Origin: Bacteroidota bacterium
Lineage (GTDB): Bacteria > Bacteroidota > Bacteroidia > Bacteroidales > VadinHA17
Reading direction: 5' to 3'
Assembly (NCBI GenBank): GCA_015222065.1
Contig: JADFUQ010000209.1
Span: 1 to 30,458, forward strand
DNA: 30,458 nucleotides
Below the pieces are notes generated by a model. The model saw nothing but the letters and a program-made list of their open reading frames with translations, was not told the DNA's origin and ran no database searches. Each line of letters starts with the position of its first letter. Positions within the stretch are counted from its first letter, which is position 1. Positions 8,397 through 17,682 of the stretch are shown one piece after another. The position numbers were made by a program, and so were the translations under genes.

Positions 8397-8510
8397 CTTG
8401 AATAATCCAAAACTGATTTTGAGTAATTTTTAAATAATTGTATATTAGGCATTATTAATAAGTTAATTAGCAATTTTGTTATGCTGCGCTGAGTCCATTA
8501 AAAATACAAA

Positions 8511-9935
8511 ATGGAAACATATTATTTAATAATTGTAGTCGTTCTCTTTGTTTTTGCTATTTCAGACCTCATTGTTGGTGTAAGCAATGACGCAGTTAAT
8601 TTTTTAAATTCTGCGTTAGGTTCAAAAGCTGCTCCAATTAAAATAGTCATGATTATCGCAGCTCTTGGAATTTTAGTTGGAGTGACATTTTCAAGTGGAA
8701 TGATGGAAGTAGCCAGAAAAGGAATATTTCATCCTGATAAGTTTTATTTTGGTGAAATCATGATCATCTTCCTCGCCGTGATGATGACTGATATTATACT
8801 ATTAGATATCTTCAATACTTTAGGATTACCCACATCCACAACGGTATCTATTGTTTTTGAGTTATTAGGTGCAGCTGTTGCTGTTTCAATTATCAAGATT
8901 ACTGGTTCAGGTGAAAGTATGGAGAATCTTACGTCATACATTAACTCTGGAAAGGCTTTGGCTATTATTTCAGGAATTTTATTGTCTGTGGTTATTGCCT
9001 TCGCTGTTGGTGCCATTATTCAATACATCGTACGCTTAGCCTTCTCATTTGACTACGAAAAAACCTATAAGTACTTTGGTGCCGTTTGGGGTGGATTCGC
9101 CATTTCTGCAATCACATATTTTATTCTGATAAAAGGCGCAAAAGGTTCTTCATTTCTTACACCACAGTCGGTTGAATGGATCAAAGCACATACTCTTTGG
9201 ATCCTTATGTTTAGTTTTATCGGATGGGGTTTAATACTGGAATTCATAATGAGGATTTTCAAGGTGAATGTTCTTAAAATTATTGTGCTTGTTGGCACTT
9301 TTGCTCTTGCCATGGCTTTTGCCGGAAACGATCTTGTTAACTTTATTGGTGTTCCACTAGCCGGGTTTGAGTCATTTAAATCCTTCACTGCCAGTACCGT
9401 AACCGATCCTGGATTACTTTCTATGGAGTCCCTCAAAGCTCCAATGCAAACTCCAACAGTGTTACTTTTATTAGCCGGATTGGTTATGGTTGGAACCTTA
9501 TGGTTTTCCAGAAAGGCAAGATCTGTGACCAAGACTACCCTTGATCTAAGCAGGCAGGATGAGGGAAAAGAAAGATTTGAATCTTCAATAGTAGCCCGTC
9601 ATCTTGTGCGTAATACTGTTGCTCTTGCAAAAATATTCAAACTAGTTCTTCCCACACGTGTTTCGGAAGGTCTTAATAAAAGATTTGATCAGTCAGAATA
9701 TAAAAAGAGGAGAGATAAGGAAGGTATTTCGTTTGATATGGTTAGAGCTTCGGTGAACCTGGTTGTTGCCAGTATCCTGGTCGCCTTTGGAACATCCCTT
9801 AAATTGCCTCTTTCAACCACTTATGTGACATTTATGGTAGCCATGGGGACATCGCTTGCCGACAGGGCATGGGGCCGTGAAAGTCCAGGAGGATGGGCTG
9901 AATATTTTGGAAAGTTGCAATATAACTGTAATTAA
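8511..9935 (+). pseudogene. inorganic phosphate transporter (PiT family), truncated by internal deletion/frameshift
   Basis: PiT proteins import phosphate with a cation gradient. This frame gives 474 residues with many hydrophobic helices. It has both family signatures: GVSNDAVNFLNSALGSKAA near residue 23, and AFAGNDLVNFIGVPLAG near residue 272. The second half carries LKLPLSTTYVTFMVAMGTSLADRAWGRES, a hallmark of long Bacteroidota PiT proteins. Intact relatives continue with AVYR and about two more membrane helices before a cytoplasmic PhoU-like tail. Here the sequence changes abruptly after GRES to PGGWAEYFGKLQYNCN and stops. The tail coding sequence follows at once in another frame (to 10581). 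An internal deletion out of frame is the simplest reading. Whether the shortened protein still transports is unknown. Confidence 0.85.
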
Positions 9936-10581
9936 GACATTAACTGCTGTGTCAAAATTATTTTATCAAACAATTTCCGGATTAATTAATGAAAAAAGGG
10001 GAAAGTTAAGAAAAGCACTCAAAGAAATCGAAGCCATTAATGATAAGATTAAAGTTTTAAAAGATGATCTACCTTATTCAATCAGAAGGCTACAGGAGGA
10101 TAATATTGAAACAGGTCATTACTATATTCAAGTCCTTAATTATCTAAGTGAAACAGCACACTGCTTAATATATATTTCAAAACCTATTTTTACACACGTG
10201 GATAACCAACGTCCGCCATTATTAGAATCACAAAAAAATGACCTTATAAAATTCAATGAGAAAACATCCGCTTTCTATGATTTGATTCTTATCACTCTGA
10301 AGAACGAGAAATACATGGATATTGATGAAATATCTAAAAAACACCAATCGCTGACTAGCAGAATCAAAAAACTCAATAAGAAACAAATAAAGATGATAAA
10401 ACATGAAGTGGTAGGCACTAAGATTAGTATTCTCTACCTAAATACTTTAGCCGAAGCGAAGAATTTATTGCTTAATACAGTCAACTTAATCAGGGCCCAG
10501 AGAGATTTTTTACAATTCTATGCACGAAATGAAACACATCATGAATTAATTGAAAAAAGGGAAACTAAACCTGAAACGTAA
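9874..10581 (+). pseudogene. cytoplasmic PhoU-like tail of the broken PiT transporter
   Basis: About 235 codons in a frame shifted from the PiT part, with no good start codon of its own (only TTG or GTG within the overlap). The protein is helical and soluble: ILESCNITVIKTL, KALKEIEAINDKIKVLKDDL, IETGHYYIQVLNYLSETAHCL, KHEVVGTKISILYLNTLAEAKNLLLNTVNLI. In relatives this four-helix PhoU-like segment is the C-terminal regulatory domain of the same PiT polypeptide. The reading frame is otherwise intact to the stop at 10581, which suggests a recent break. A separate product would need reinitiation. The exact left border is my estimate from where the two frames exchange. Confidence 0.75.
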
Positions 10582-10632
10582 ATTCAAATAAACATATTTC
10601 TATCTATCAGATTAGTAAGTAAAATATATATT

Positions 10633-11829
10633 TTAAACAGGAAATGTCAATATAACTAAAGCAAATGAGATTGTGGACAATATTAATCCATACATAAAAA
10701 TTGAATAGGCAATTCGTAATAATTTATATTTTTGGCTTATTACCCTACCAAGACTGTATTGATCTCTTATCATACTATTATACAAATAATTGTAGTCATT
10801 CATCATCTCCTTTACAGCCCATTCATACTCCTCCAGCTTCATATTATAAAAATTACCAAAAAACAATAAATTCACTTTCTTATTATGAATATCCTCTTCA
10901 GTAAATTTCCCTGAAGAAATTTTTGGCCGTGTGGACAGTATTGCGAAAATGATTGTAAGTAAACAAGTGGCCATAAATATTATTCCAGGAACAGTAATTT
11001 TTGGATATTCAGCGATTTCACCAATGCCAACAGTCACCAGAACTGTTAATACGATTGTACTAATTGATATTAAAATATTTGCTTTATTATCAGCTATAGA
11101 GCTTAAATTAATTTGATTCCTGGCCGTAAGCCGAAACATAGATTCCACCCCCCTGACCGGTATTTTTCCCTGATTAGGTTTGCCCAAAAGTTTTTCATTC
11201 TCAGCCTTTAGCTTGTTTTTTGGTTTCTTTTTTTCTTTTTTTAGTTTTATGTTTAATAGTTTATAATTTTCTTCTTTCCCTCCGGCCAACATTTTCTTAC
11301 CATATTCAGTAAAATATTGATGATTCTCAAACATTTCGATTGTATCTTTGAAATAAACTTTTTTGCTAATTTTTTCTTTTGAAATATTATTCCATTCTTT
11401 TCTTAAACACAGCGACCTTTCAGGATAAAACTTTTCTGACAAATAAAACATATCTGCATCGCAAAGAACTTTGGCTATCATATCATTACCTGGCCTTTGG
11501 GGGATCTTTGTGGCTTCAATACAACTTAAAACCCGTTCCACGATATCTTTTTCAACACCTTTAGATGAAAGATATTCCTTGGCAATTTTCTTGCTTTCTT
11601 CTTCATGTTCACTAAAAGATATGGTAAATCCACTATCATGAAACCAGGCTGCAGAAATCAGAATGCTCATCTCCTCTTCATTCAGGCCTGATTTTTCGCC
11701 TAAAAGTTTTGCCTGATTTACTACATAATCAGTATGAATTATGTTATGATATGTTAACCGTTCAGGGATTTTTTCTTTGAAAATATCCTTAATGTATTCT
11801 TCTACTTCTCTTATGCTAATAGATGCCAT
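10633..11829 (-). CDS. HD-domain phosphohydrolase fused to a PycTM (DUF5706) membrane effector domain
   Basis: A 398-residue, two-part protein. The N-terminal HD domain (about 10-185) has the metal-binding set H32 (TYHNIIH), H64-D65 (AAWFHDSG) and D124/D126 (LCDAD), so it should hydrolyse a phosphoester, possibly a cyclic or free nucleotide. A lysine-rich linker (about 195-215) leads to the C-terminal part. That part has MFRLTARNQINLSSIADNKANILISIS, typical of the Pycsar effector family PycTM, with membrane helices at about 251-270, 279-299 and 373-395. In Pycsar defence, PycTM proteins respond to cCMP/cUMP and damage the membrane. HD fusions of this type also occur without a cyclase beside them, as here. 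The gene is divergent from the lipoprotein at 11993. The domain calls are firm; a defence role is inference. Confidence 0.88.
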   Translation of the reverse strand: MASISIREVEEYIKDIFKEKIPERLTYHNIIHTDYVVNQAKLLGEKSGLNEEEMSILISAAWFHDSGFTISFSEHEEESKKIAKEYLSSKGVEKDIVERVLSCIEATKIPQRPGNDMIAKVLCDADMFYLSEKFYPERSLCLRKEWNNISKEKISKKVYFKDTIEMFENHQYFTEYGKKMLAGGKEENYKLLNIKLKKEKKKPKNKLKAENEKLLGKPNQGKIPVRGVESMFRLTARNQINLSSIADNKANILISISTIVLTVLVTVGIGEIAEYPKITVPGIIFMATCLLTIIFAILSTRPKISSGKFTEEDIHNKKVNLLFFGNFYNMKLEEYEWAVKEMMNDYNYLYNSMIRDQYSLGRVISQKYKLLRIAYSIFMYGLILSTISFALVILTFPV

Positions 11830-11886
11830 AATATTACATTATTTTAGTGCCTGATATCCGGATTATTCATTAAACTTCTTAAATTT

Positions 11887-11916
11887 ATTTCAATATTGTA
11901 TTGATTTCAATATTGT
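11887..11916. promoter_or_regulatory. paired CAATATTG palindromes, possible operator
   Basis: ATTTCAATATTGT occurs twice, at 11887-11899 and 11904-11916, 17 bp apart. The core CAATATTG is a perfect 8-bp palindrome (11891-11898 and 11908-11915). It lies in the 163-bp divergent gap between the HD-PycTM gene and the propeller lipoprotein gene, where a shared regulator could bind. AT-richness makes chance a real alternative. Confidence 0.35.
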
Positions 11917-11992
11917 CTGTTATGTTACAATAATTAATTTTATTAATTTAGAAACTAAACTATATGGTTTCTTATTTATGAGTTAATTTCAA

Positions 11993-13057
11993 ATGAACAT
12001 GAATAATATGTCAATGATAAATTTACGAAAATATTTATATAGCTCAGTTAAAATCTTAAAATTATGTTTTTCAGGTATTTTCTTAATCTTAATTTCTTTT
12101 TGCAATCCTTCAGATGATAAGAATAATAATAAAATCAAAAGAAGCACTGACTCTAATTTCTATAATATGGAAAATTCCGGAAATGCTTATCGTCACTATG
12201 TAAAATCATCTTTATCAACCAATAGTAAATTTTCATATGATTTAAGCAATCCTGCGACTATATATAAATTGCCTGAATACCTTCAGGAAATTTCAGGTGT
12301 GTCCTATTACAAAAAAGACAAAATTGCATGCGTTCAGGACGAAAAGGCAAATATTTACATATTAAATCTGGAAAAAGAAAAAATAGTATCAAAGGATAAT
12401 TTCGGAGGAGATGCTGATTATGAAGATATTGCAATTGTAGGAAAAACGGCATTTGTACTCAGGAATAATGGTGAAATTTATAAAATAGAAAAATTCAGAA
12501 ACAAGGACAGGAAAATAAAGAAATACAAAACTCCACTTTCCCTGAAAAATGATACAGAGGGTTTAGCGTTTGACCTGGTTACAAATTCTTTATTCATTGC
12601 ATGCAAAGGTTCACCATCTATCGAAAAAGAAAATATATACAGGGGTTACAAGGCTATTTACAGATTTGATCTGGAAGAAAAAAAGCTTAACAAAACACCT
12701 CATTTTCTTATTGATTTAAAAAAAATTGATGCCTTTAAGGACTACAGTTTTTTCACAAAATTTTCAATCAAAATTGCAAAAAAATTACACCTGGTTGAAG
12801 ACGAAATCAGTTTTAACCCTTCGGGAATTGCAATTCATCCGTTTTATAATGAAATTTATATCATTTCTAACATTGAAAAAATGTTGATAGTTTTGGATAG
12901 AAATGGTAAAGTATTGGACCTGAAAAATTTAGACGGTAAATTATTCCGACAACCGGAAGGAATTTGTTTTTCTCCTTACGGTGATTTATTTATTTCAAAT
13001 GAAGGCCAGGGAGGTAAGGGTTATATTTTGAAATTTAAATATTTGAAAAATGAGTAA
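11993..13057 (+). CDS. SdiA-regulated/YjiK-like beta-propeller protein, probably exported
   Basis: A 354-residue protein with a hydrophobic N-terminal segment (about 19-36) ending in ISFC, so Cys37 may be lipidated, although Phe before the cysteine is unusual. The rest is a chain of propeller-type blades: LQEISGVSYYKKDKIACVQDE, DADYEDIAIVGKTAFVLRNNGEIYKI, NDTEGLAFDLVTNSLFIACKG, FNPSGIAIHPFYNEIYIIS, FRQPEGICFSPYGDLFISNEG. The pattern EISG / DTEGLA / NPSGIA / QPEGI is that of the SdiA-regulated (YjiK-type) family, related to esterase-like propellers. Several ATGs are possible within the first eight codons. The gene overlaps the next one by 8 nt (ATGAGTAA), so the two are translated together and are probably partners. 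Substrate unknown. Confidence 0.85.
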   Translation: MNMNNMSMINLRKYLYSSVKILKLCFSGIFLILISFCNPSDDKNNNKIKRSTDSNFYNMENSGNAYRHYVKSSLSTNSKFSYDLSNPATIYKLPEYLQEISGVSYYKKDKIACVQDEKANIYILNLEKEKIVSKDNFGGDADYEDIAIVGKTAFVLRNNGEIYKIEKFRNKDRKIKKYKTPLSLKNDTEGLAFDLVTNSLFIACKGSPSIEKENIYRGYKAIYRFDLEEKKLNKTPHFLIDLKKIDAFKDYSFFTKFSIKIAKKLHLVEDEISFNPSGIAIHPFYNEIYIISNIEKMLIVLDRNGKVLDLKNLDGKLFRQPEGICFSPYGDLFISNEGQGGKGYILKFKYLKNE

Positions 13058-16000
13058 CTATTTAAAAATTTATTGTTTCTTTTTTTCTCTTTTTCTATTG
13101 TCATGCGCAAGTAATAAGCCTTTTTATAATGATTCTGTCTCTAACTGGCAGGAAAATAAAACTGTTGATTCTACAGAGATCAAATATTCAGTTTTTTTAG
13201 TTGGTGATGCCAGATGTGCTTATTTAAATAACCCGGTATTGAAAATATTAGAAGCCCAGCTAAAACGGGCAGGAAAAGAAAGTGCGGTTATTTTTCTTGG
13301 GGACAATATTCATCCCCGTGGATTACCCGATTCAACTGATAAATTATGGGATATTGCCGAGAAGAGCATACTTGCCCAACTTGAAGTTTTAAAGGACTAC
13401 AAAGGAGAAGTAATATTTATTCCTGGTAATCATGACTGGGCAAATGGACGAAAGGAAGGTCTGGAATATGTAAAAAATCAACGGAAATATATTGAGAACT
13501 ACCTGGATAGGAAGCATGTTTTCTTACCTGAAAAAGGCAGACCAGGGCCGGTTGAAGTTCATTTAACTGAGGATATTGTATTGATTATTATTGACTCGCA
13601 ATGGTGGTTCCATGAAAATGAAAAGAGTTATACAGGAGTAGAAGATGAAGCTGATTTATTTATTCAGATTAAAGACGCCGTTAGTAGAAACAGGGATAAA
13701 AAAATAATTTTTGCTGCTCATCACCCTTTATATAGTGTTGGGAAACATGGCGGTCATTTTCCGCTGGTAATTAATATCTTACCATTACTTGAAATAAAAA
13801 AGATATTATATATTCCCTTGCCTGGTTTTATTTATACCGGATACAGAAAGATCTTTGGAGTCAACCAGGATCTTTCTCACCCAAACTATAAATCATTAAG
13901 GGAAGTCCTGGTGGAAACTTTTAAAGGTCATTCTGATATAATCTATGTTGCCGGCCATGAACATAATTTGCAGTATGTCAATAAAAATTCAATCCATCAT
14001 GTCATCAGTGGTGCAGCAGGTCTGACCACTTACGTTGCCAAAAGCAAAAAAACCGATTTCGCCCAAATGCAGGATGGATTTGCAAAATTGAATTTCTATG
14101 ATAACGGGGATATCTGGCTGGAATTTTGGGTAACGCATGAAAACCAATCTCAGTCGACCGGCATAAAAGATCCGGTTGGAAAACTGGCTTTCAGGAAAAA
14201 ACTTTTTAATAAACCAATATATGTTGAAAAAGAACAGAAAAAGTTTCTAAACCAAATTGATTTTTCTGATAGTACAGTTGTTGTATATCCTAATGGTGAA
14301 AGATATCAAACAGGGAAAATTAACAAAATACTCATGGGGAGTAATTATCGTAAGGAATGGATAACACCAATTGAGGTACCTGTTTTTGATTTTAACAAAG
14401 AAAAGGGAGGACTGAAAATTTTAAAAAAGGGAGGGGGGAACCAAACAAAATCATTGCGGTTAGAAGATAAAAATGGAAAACAATGGGTATTAAGATCTAT
14501 GGAAAAAGATGTATCAGCAGTAGCAATCCCTGAAGTTGTTAAGATTAATCTTGCACTTGATATTATTGATGATCAAATGTCTGCATATCTTCCATACGCT
14601 GCCCTATCTGTTCCCAGGTTGGCTGATGCCGTTGAAATTTACCATACAAATCCCGAAGTTTTTTATTTAACAAAAGATCCCCGAATAGGGAAATATTTGG
14701 ATGATATTTCTGAGGGATTGTTTTTATTTGAAGAAAGACCTGCCGGAAACAGGAAAGATGTTGTTAGTTTCGGACAATCAAAAAATATAATTGGCTCGCC
14801 CGATTTGCTTGAAAATATATTTGAAGACCCGAAGTACAAAGTTGACCAGTCCTTTTTTCTTAAATCAAGGTTCCTGGATATTTTTATTAATGACTGGGAC
14901 AGGCATGAAGATCAATGGAGATGGGCATCGTTTGAAAAAAAAGGTAATATAATTTACAAACCGATTCCCAGGGATCGTGATCAGACCTTTTTCTTAAATG
15001 AAGGTGTCATTCCATGGATAGCCAGCAGAAAATTTGCCTTCAGAAAGAACCAGGGATTTGATTATGATATCAAAGATATGGAAGGTCTGATCATGCAGGG
15101 AATACATTTGGACAGAAGATTCTTAAATGAACTATCTTTAGATGATTGGTTGTCAACTGCTAAGAAAATGCAAAGCCAACTCACCGATAAAGTGATCGAG
15201 AAGGCTATCTACGACATGCCTGAGGAAATCACTGAAATTAATGGAAAAGAAATTATTTCAAAATTAAAATCAAGAAGAGATAAACTATACGAATTTGCTA
15301 AAACGTATTACTCAATTATAGCAAGTAAAGTTGATATTGTTGGAACGAACAAACGCGAATACTTTTTAGTTGAGCGATTAAATGACCAGACAACCAAAGT
15401 AACTGTATTTACTCTAAATAAAAAAGGGAAGAAAGAAGACATTTACTATCAAAGATTATTTAATTCTGATGAAACAAAAGAGATCAGATTATTTGGGCTA
15501 AAAGGGAAAGATGAATTTACAGTCACAGGTGAAGTTAATAAAGGAATAAAAGTAAGAATTGTTGGAGGAAAAGGAAACGATAAGATCACTGATAAGTCGG
15601 AAGTGAAAGGTTTGTCTAAAAAGACTTTTGTTTATGATACAAAAGTTAAGAACGATATTAAGCTGGGGCATGAGGCGAGAAATTTGACTTCGAATAATCC
15701 TGATAATAACCAATACATCTACAAGGCTTTCAATTATAACAAGTTAATTCCACTCGCGTACTTTGGTTTTAATGCTGACGATGGATTCATGGTAGGTGCA
15801 GGTTTTAGGCTGACGACTTATGGTTTCCAGAAATATCCCAATGCAAGTGAACAAAACCTGAATTTAAATTACTCTTTTGCTACAAATGCTTTTGAAGTAA
15901 AATATGAAAGTACTTTTACCTCTGCTGTTTACGGTCTTGATTTACACTTGCGTTTGAATCTCAGGGATCCAAAATATATTCAGAACTTTTTCGGATTTGG

Positions 16001-16778
16001 GAATGAAACCGAAAAAACTACAGATAATAAAGACTACAATCGTGTAAGAATAGGTCAGATAATTGTTAATCCGGAGCTCAGTAAAACATTCAATACTTAT
16101 AATACATGTTTTGTTGGACTTTCATATCAGAGCTTTGATGTAGAAGAAACTTTTGCGAGATTTATTACTGATTTTTCACAAAACCAACTTAGCCCGGATA
16201 TCTTTGAAACACATAATTATGTTGGACTAAATGCAGGCTACAAATTTGACACAAGAAATAATAAAGTCTTAACAACCAGGGGTATATTATGGGAGACAAA
16301 TGGAAGTTACTTTTATAGGTTAAGCGATTCAGCCGGGAATTATGCACAGCTGAAATCTGATTTAAGCTTTTATTTGAGTTTTAGAAAGCCCTACAGGACT
16401 GTTCTTGCATTCAGAATTGGTGGCTCAACAAATTCAGGAGATTATGAATTCTTCCAGGCCAGTAGCTTAGGAGGAAAATTTAATCTTCGTGGATACAGGG
16501 CGACACGATTTGCCGGTGATGCTTGTTTTTATCAAAATTCAGAAATCAGGATTAAATTATTCCAGTTTTCAAATTATATTTCTAAGGGGCAAATAGGTCT
16601 AATCGGCTTCCACGATATTGGCAGAGTGTGGCTCTCAGGTGAAAGCTCGGGCATATGGCATCAAAGCTATGGAGGTGGTTTGTGGTTATCACCCTATGAA
16701 GTTACTGTAATTTCTGCCACTTACGAACATTCAAAAGAGAACGAATTGTTTTCAATAAAATTCAATTACTTGTTTTAG
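13050..16778 (+). CDS. lipoprotein fusion: calcineurin-like phosphoesterase, kinase-like middle region, Omp85-type beta-barrel
   Basis: A 1242-residue protein in three parts behind a lipoprotein signal (LLSC, Cys19). Part one (about 45-370) is a calcineurin-like metallophosphoesterase with the full metal set: GDA (52-54), GDN (84-86), GNHDW (126-130), AAHHP (222-226) and GHEH (302-305). Part two (about 450-830) contains LRSMEKD, then DWDRHEDQW (D617, R618, H619) and IPRDRDQ (D642, D644). The spacing of these resembles the catalytic and metal-binding loops of atypical kinases (FAM20, CotH, HipA types); this is my inference. Part three (about 880-1242) is an outer-membrane barrel with LRGYR near residue 1146, the Omp85/BamA signature, ending in KFNYLF. 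Both ends of Omp85 barrels face the periplasm, so the enzyme parts probably do too. It overlaps the propeller gene by 8 nt. Substrates are unknown; phosphate release from an organic source is one option. Confidence 0.88.
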   Translation: MSNYLKIYCFFFSLFLLSCASNKPFYNDSVSNWQENKTVDSTEIKYSVFLVGDARCAYLNNPVLKILEAQLKRAGKESAVIFLGDNIHPRGLPDSTDKLWDIAEKSILAQLEVLKDYKGEVIFIPGNHDWANGRKEGLEYVKNQRKYIENYLDRKHVFLPEKGRPGPVEVHLTEDIVLIIIDSQWWFHENEKSYTGVEDEADLFIQIKDAVSRNRDKKIIFAAHHPLYSVGKHGGHFPLVINILPLLEIKKILYIPLPGFIYTGYRKIFGVNQDLSHPNYKSLREVLVETFKGHSDIIYVAGHEHNLQYVNKNSIHHVISGAAGLTTYVAKSKKTDFAQMQDGFAKLNFYDNGDIWLEFWVTHENQSQSTGIKDPVGKLAFRKKLFNKPIYVEKEQKKFLNQIDFSDSTVVVYPNGERYQTGKINKILMGSNYRKEWITPIEVPVFDFNKEKGGLKILKKGGGNQTKSLRLEDKNGKQWVLRSMEKDVSAVAIPEVVKINLALDIIDDQMSAYLPYAALSVPRLADAVEIYHTNPEVFYLTKDPRIGKYLDDISEGLFLFEERPAGNRKDVVSFGQSKNIIGSPDLLENIFEDPKYKVDQSFFLKSRFLDIFINDWDRHEDQWRWASFEKKGNIIYKPIPRDRDQTFFLNEGVIPWIASRKFAFRKNQGFDYDIKDMEGLIMQGIHLDRRFLNELSLDDWLSTAKKMQSQLTDKVIEKAIYDMPEEITEINGKEIISKLKSRRDKLYEFAKTYYSIIASKVDIVGTNKREYFLVERLNDQTTKVTVFTLNKKGKKEDIYYQRLFNSDETKEIRLFGLKGKDEFTVTGEVNKGIKVRIVGGKGNDKITDKSEVKGLSKKTFVYDTKVKNDIKLGHEARNLTSNNPDNNQYIYKAFNYNKLIPLAYFGFNADDGFMVGAGFRLTTYGFQKYPNASEQNLNLNYSFATNAFEVKYESTFTSAVYGLDLHLRLNLRDPKYIQNFFGFGNETEKTTDNKDYNRVRIGQIIVNPELSKTFNTYNTCFVGLSYQSFDVEETFARFITDFSQNQLSPDIFETHNYVGLNAGYKFDTRNNKVLTTRGILWETNGSYFYRLSDSAGNYAQLKSDLSFYLSFRKPYRTVLAFRIGGSTNSGDYEFFQASSLGGKFNLRGYRATRFAGDACFYQNSEIRIKLFQFSNYISKGQIGLIGFHDIGRVWLSGESSGIWHQSYGGGLWLSPYEVTVISATYEHSKENELFSIKFNYLF

Positions 16779-16860
16779 CTGTACTTTTTAGTTGTTACAC
16801 CGCATTTATTTATGAAATAAAATAACTAAAAATTGAATAAGCTATCTAAATTATACCAAT

Positions 16861-17682
16861 ATGAGAACATTATCAGTTCTATTAATTCTTAATATTACTA
16901 CTATTTATATTAATGCTCAACAGCAAGATAGTATCAAAAATGAGATTTATAAGCTGAATATGTGGGCAGATCTGCCTGTAACTCTTGGAGGATCATTTAC
17001 CAGTTACCTGGGTTTGAAAGGGATTAGTCAAAAACCTTTATTAGACTCGTTAACAGTAGCACAGCTTGATCTTTCAAATATTAACTGGTTTGACAGAAGT
17101 GCCGTCAGACAAAACCCTGATCATTTTCAAAAAGCTCATAGTATTTCTGACTTTCTTTTGTATTTAGGCTTGACATCACCCTTTCTGTTAATGCTAGATG
17201 AAGATATCAGAGAAGATTGGCCAAAAATCGGATTGCTCTTTATCGAAACAGAGATTATTTTTAGTAACTTATTTTTATGGAATGTAAATTATATTGACAG
17301 AAAAAGACCTCTTCTTTATATCCCTGATGTACCTTTAGATACAAAACTTAAAAAACTTAATAATAATTCTTTTTATAGTGGGCATACAGCCTCAGTTGCT
17401 GCAGCCACTTTTTTTACGGCCAAAGTATATTTAGATTATCACCCGGAATTAAAATCGAAAAGATTTCTCCTTTATTCAGCGGCTATCATTCCTCCTGCTT
17501 TGGTTGGTTTTTTCAGATACAAGGCCGGGAAACATTTCCCTACCGATGTCCTAACAGGATTAATGATCGGAGCAGGTACAGGAATACTTGTCCCTCATCT
17601 GCATAAGCAAACAAACAGTAACCTGGTAATTATTCCGGTTAAAAGTCAGTTTACAGGGCTAGCATTGTCTTATAAGTTTTAA
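16861..17682 (+). CDS. PAP2-family phosphatase
   Basis: Members of this family remove phosphate from lipids (phosphatidate, undecaprenyl diphosphate, lipid A) or small molecules outside the cytoplasmic face. The 273-residue protein has an N-terminal signal (about 1-19, cleaved near INAQ) and hydrophobic segments around 97-111, 124-140 and 203-217. The three PAP2 motifs are present: RKRP (147-150) for the first, YSGH (172-175) with the catalytic His175, and R219 with H225 and D229 in FRYKAGKHFPTD. It ends with a beta-like stretch, QFTGLALSYKF, which might be an outer-membrane strand. It starts 82 bp after the fusion gene, on the same strand, and may be co-transcribed with it. The substrate cannot be told from sequence. 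Confidence 0.88.
   Translation: MRTLSVLLILNITTIYINAQQQDSIKNEIYKLNMWADLPVTLGGSFTSYLGLKGISQKPLLDSLTVAQLDLSNINWFDRSAVRQNPDHFQKAHSISDFLLYLGLTSPFLLMLDEDIREDWPKIGLLFIETEIIFSNLFLWNVNYIDRKRPLLYIPDVPLDTKLKKLNNNSFYSGHTASVAAATFFTAKVYLDYHPELKSKRFLLYSAAIIPPALVGFFRYKAGKHFPTDVLTGLMIGAGTGILVPHLHKQTNSNLVIIPVKSQFTGLALSYKF

Noticed and set aside
9856..9873. TTG at 9856 as the true start of an independent gene
   Set aside because: The codons there are the PiT coding sequence read in another frame; the PhoU-like similarity begins only after the junction.
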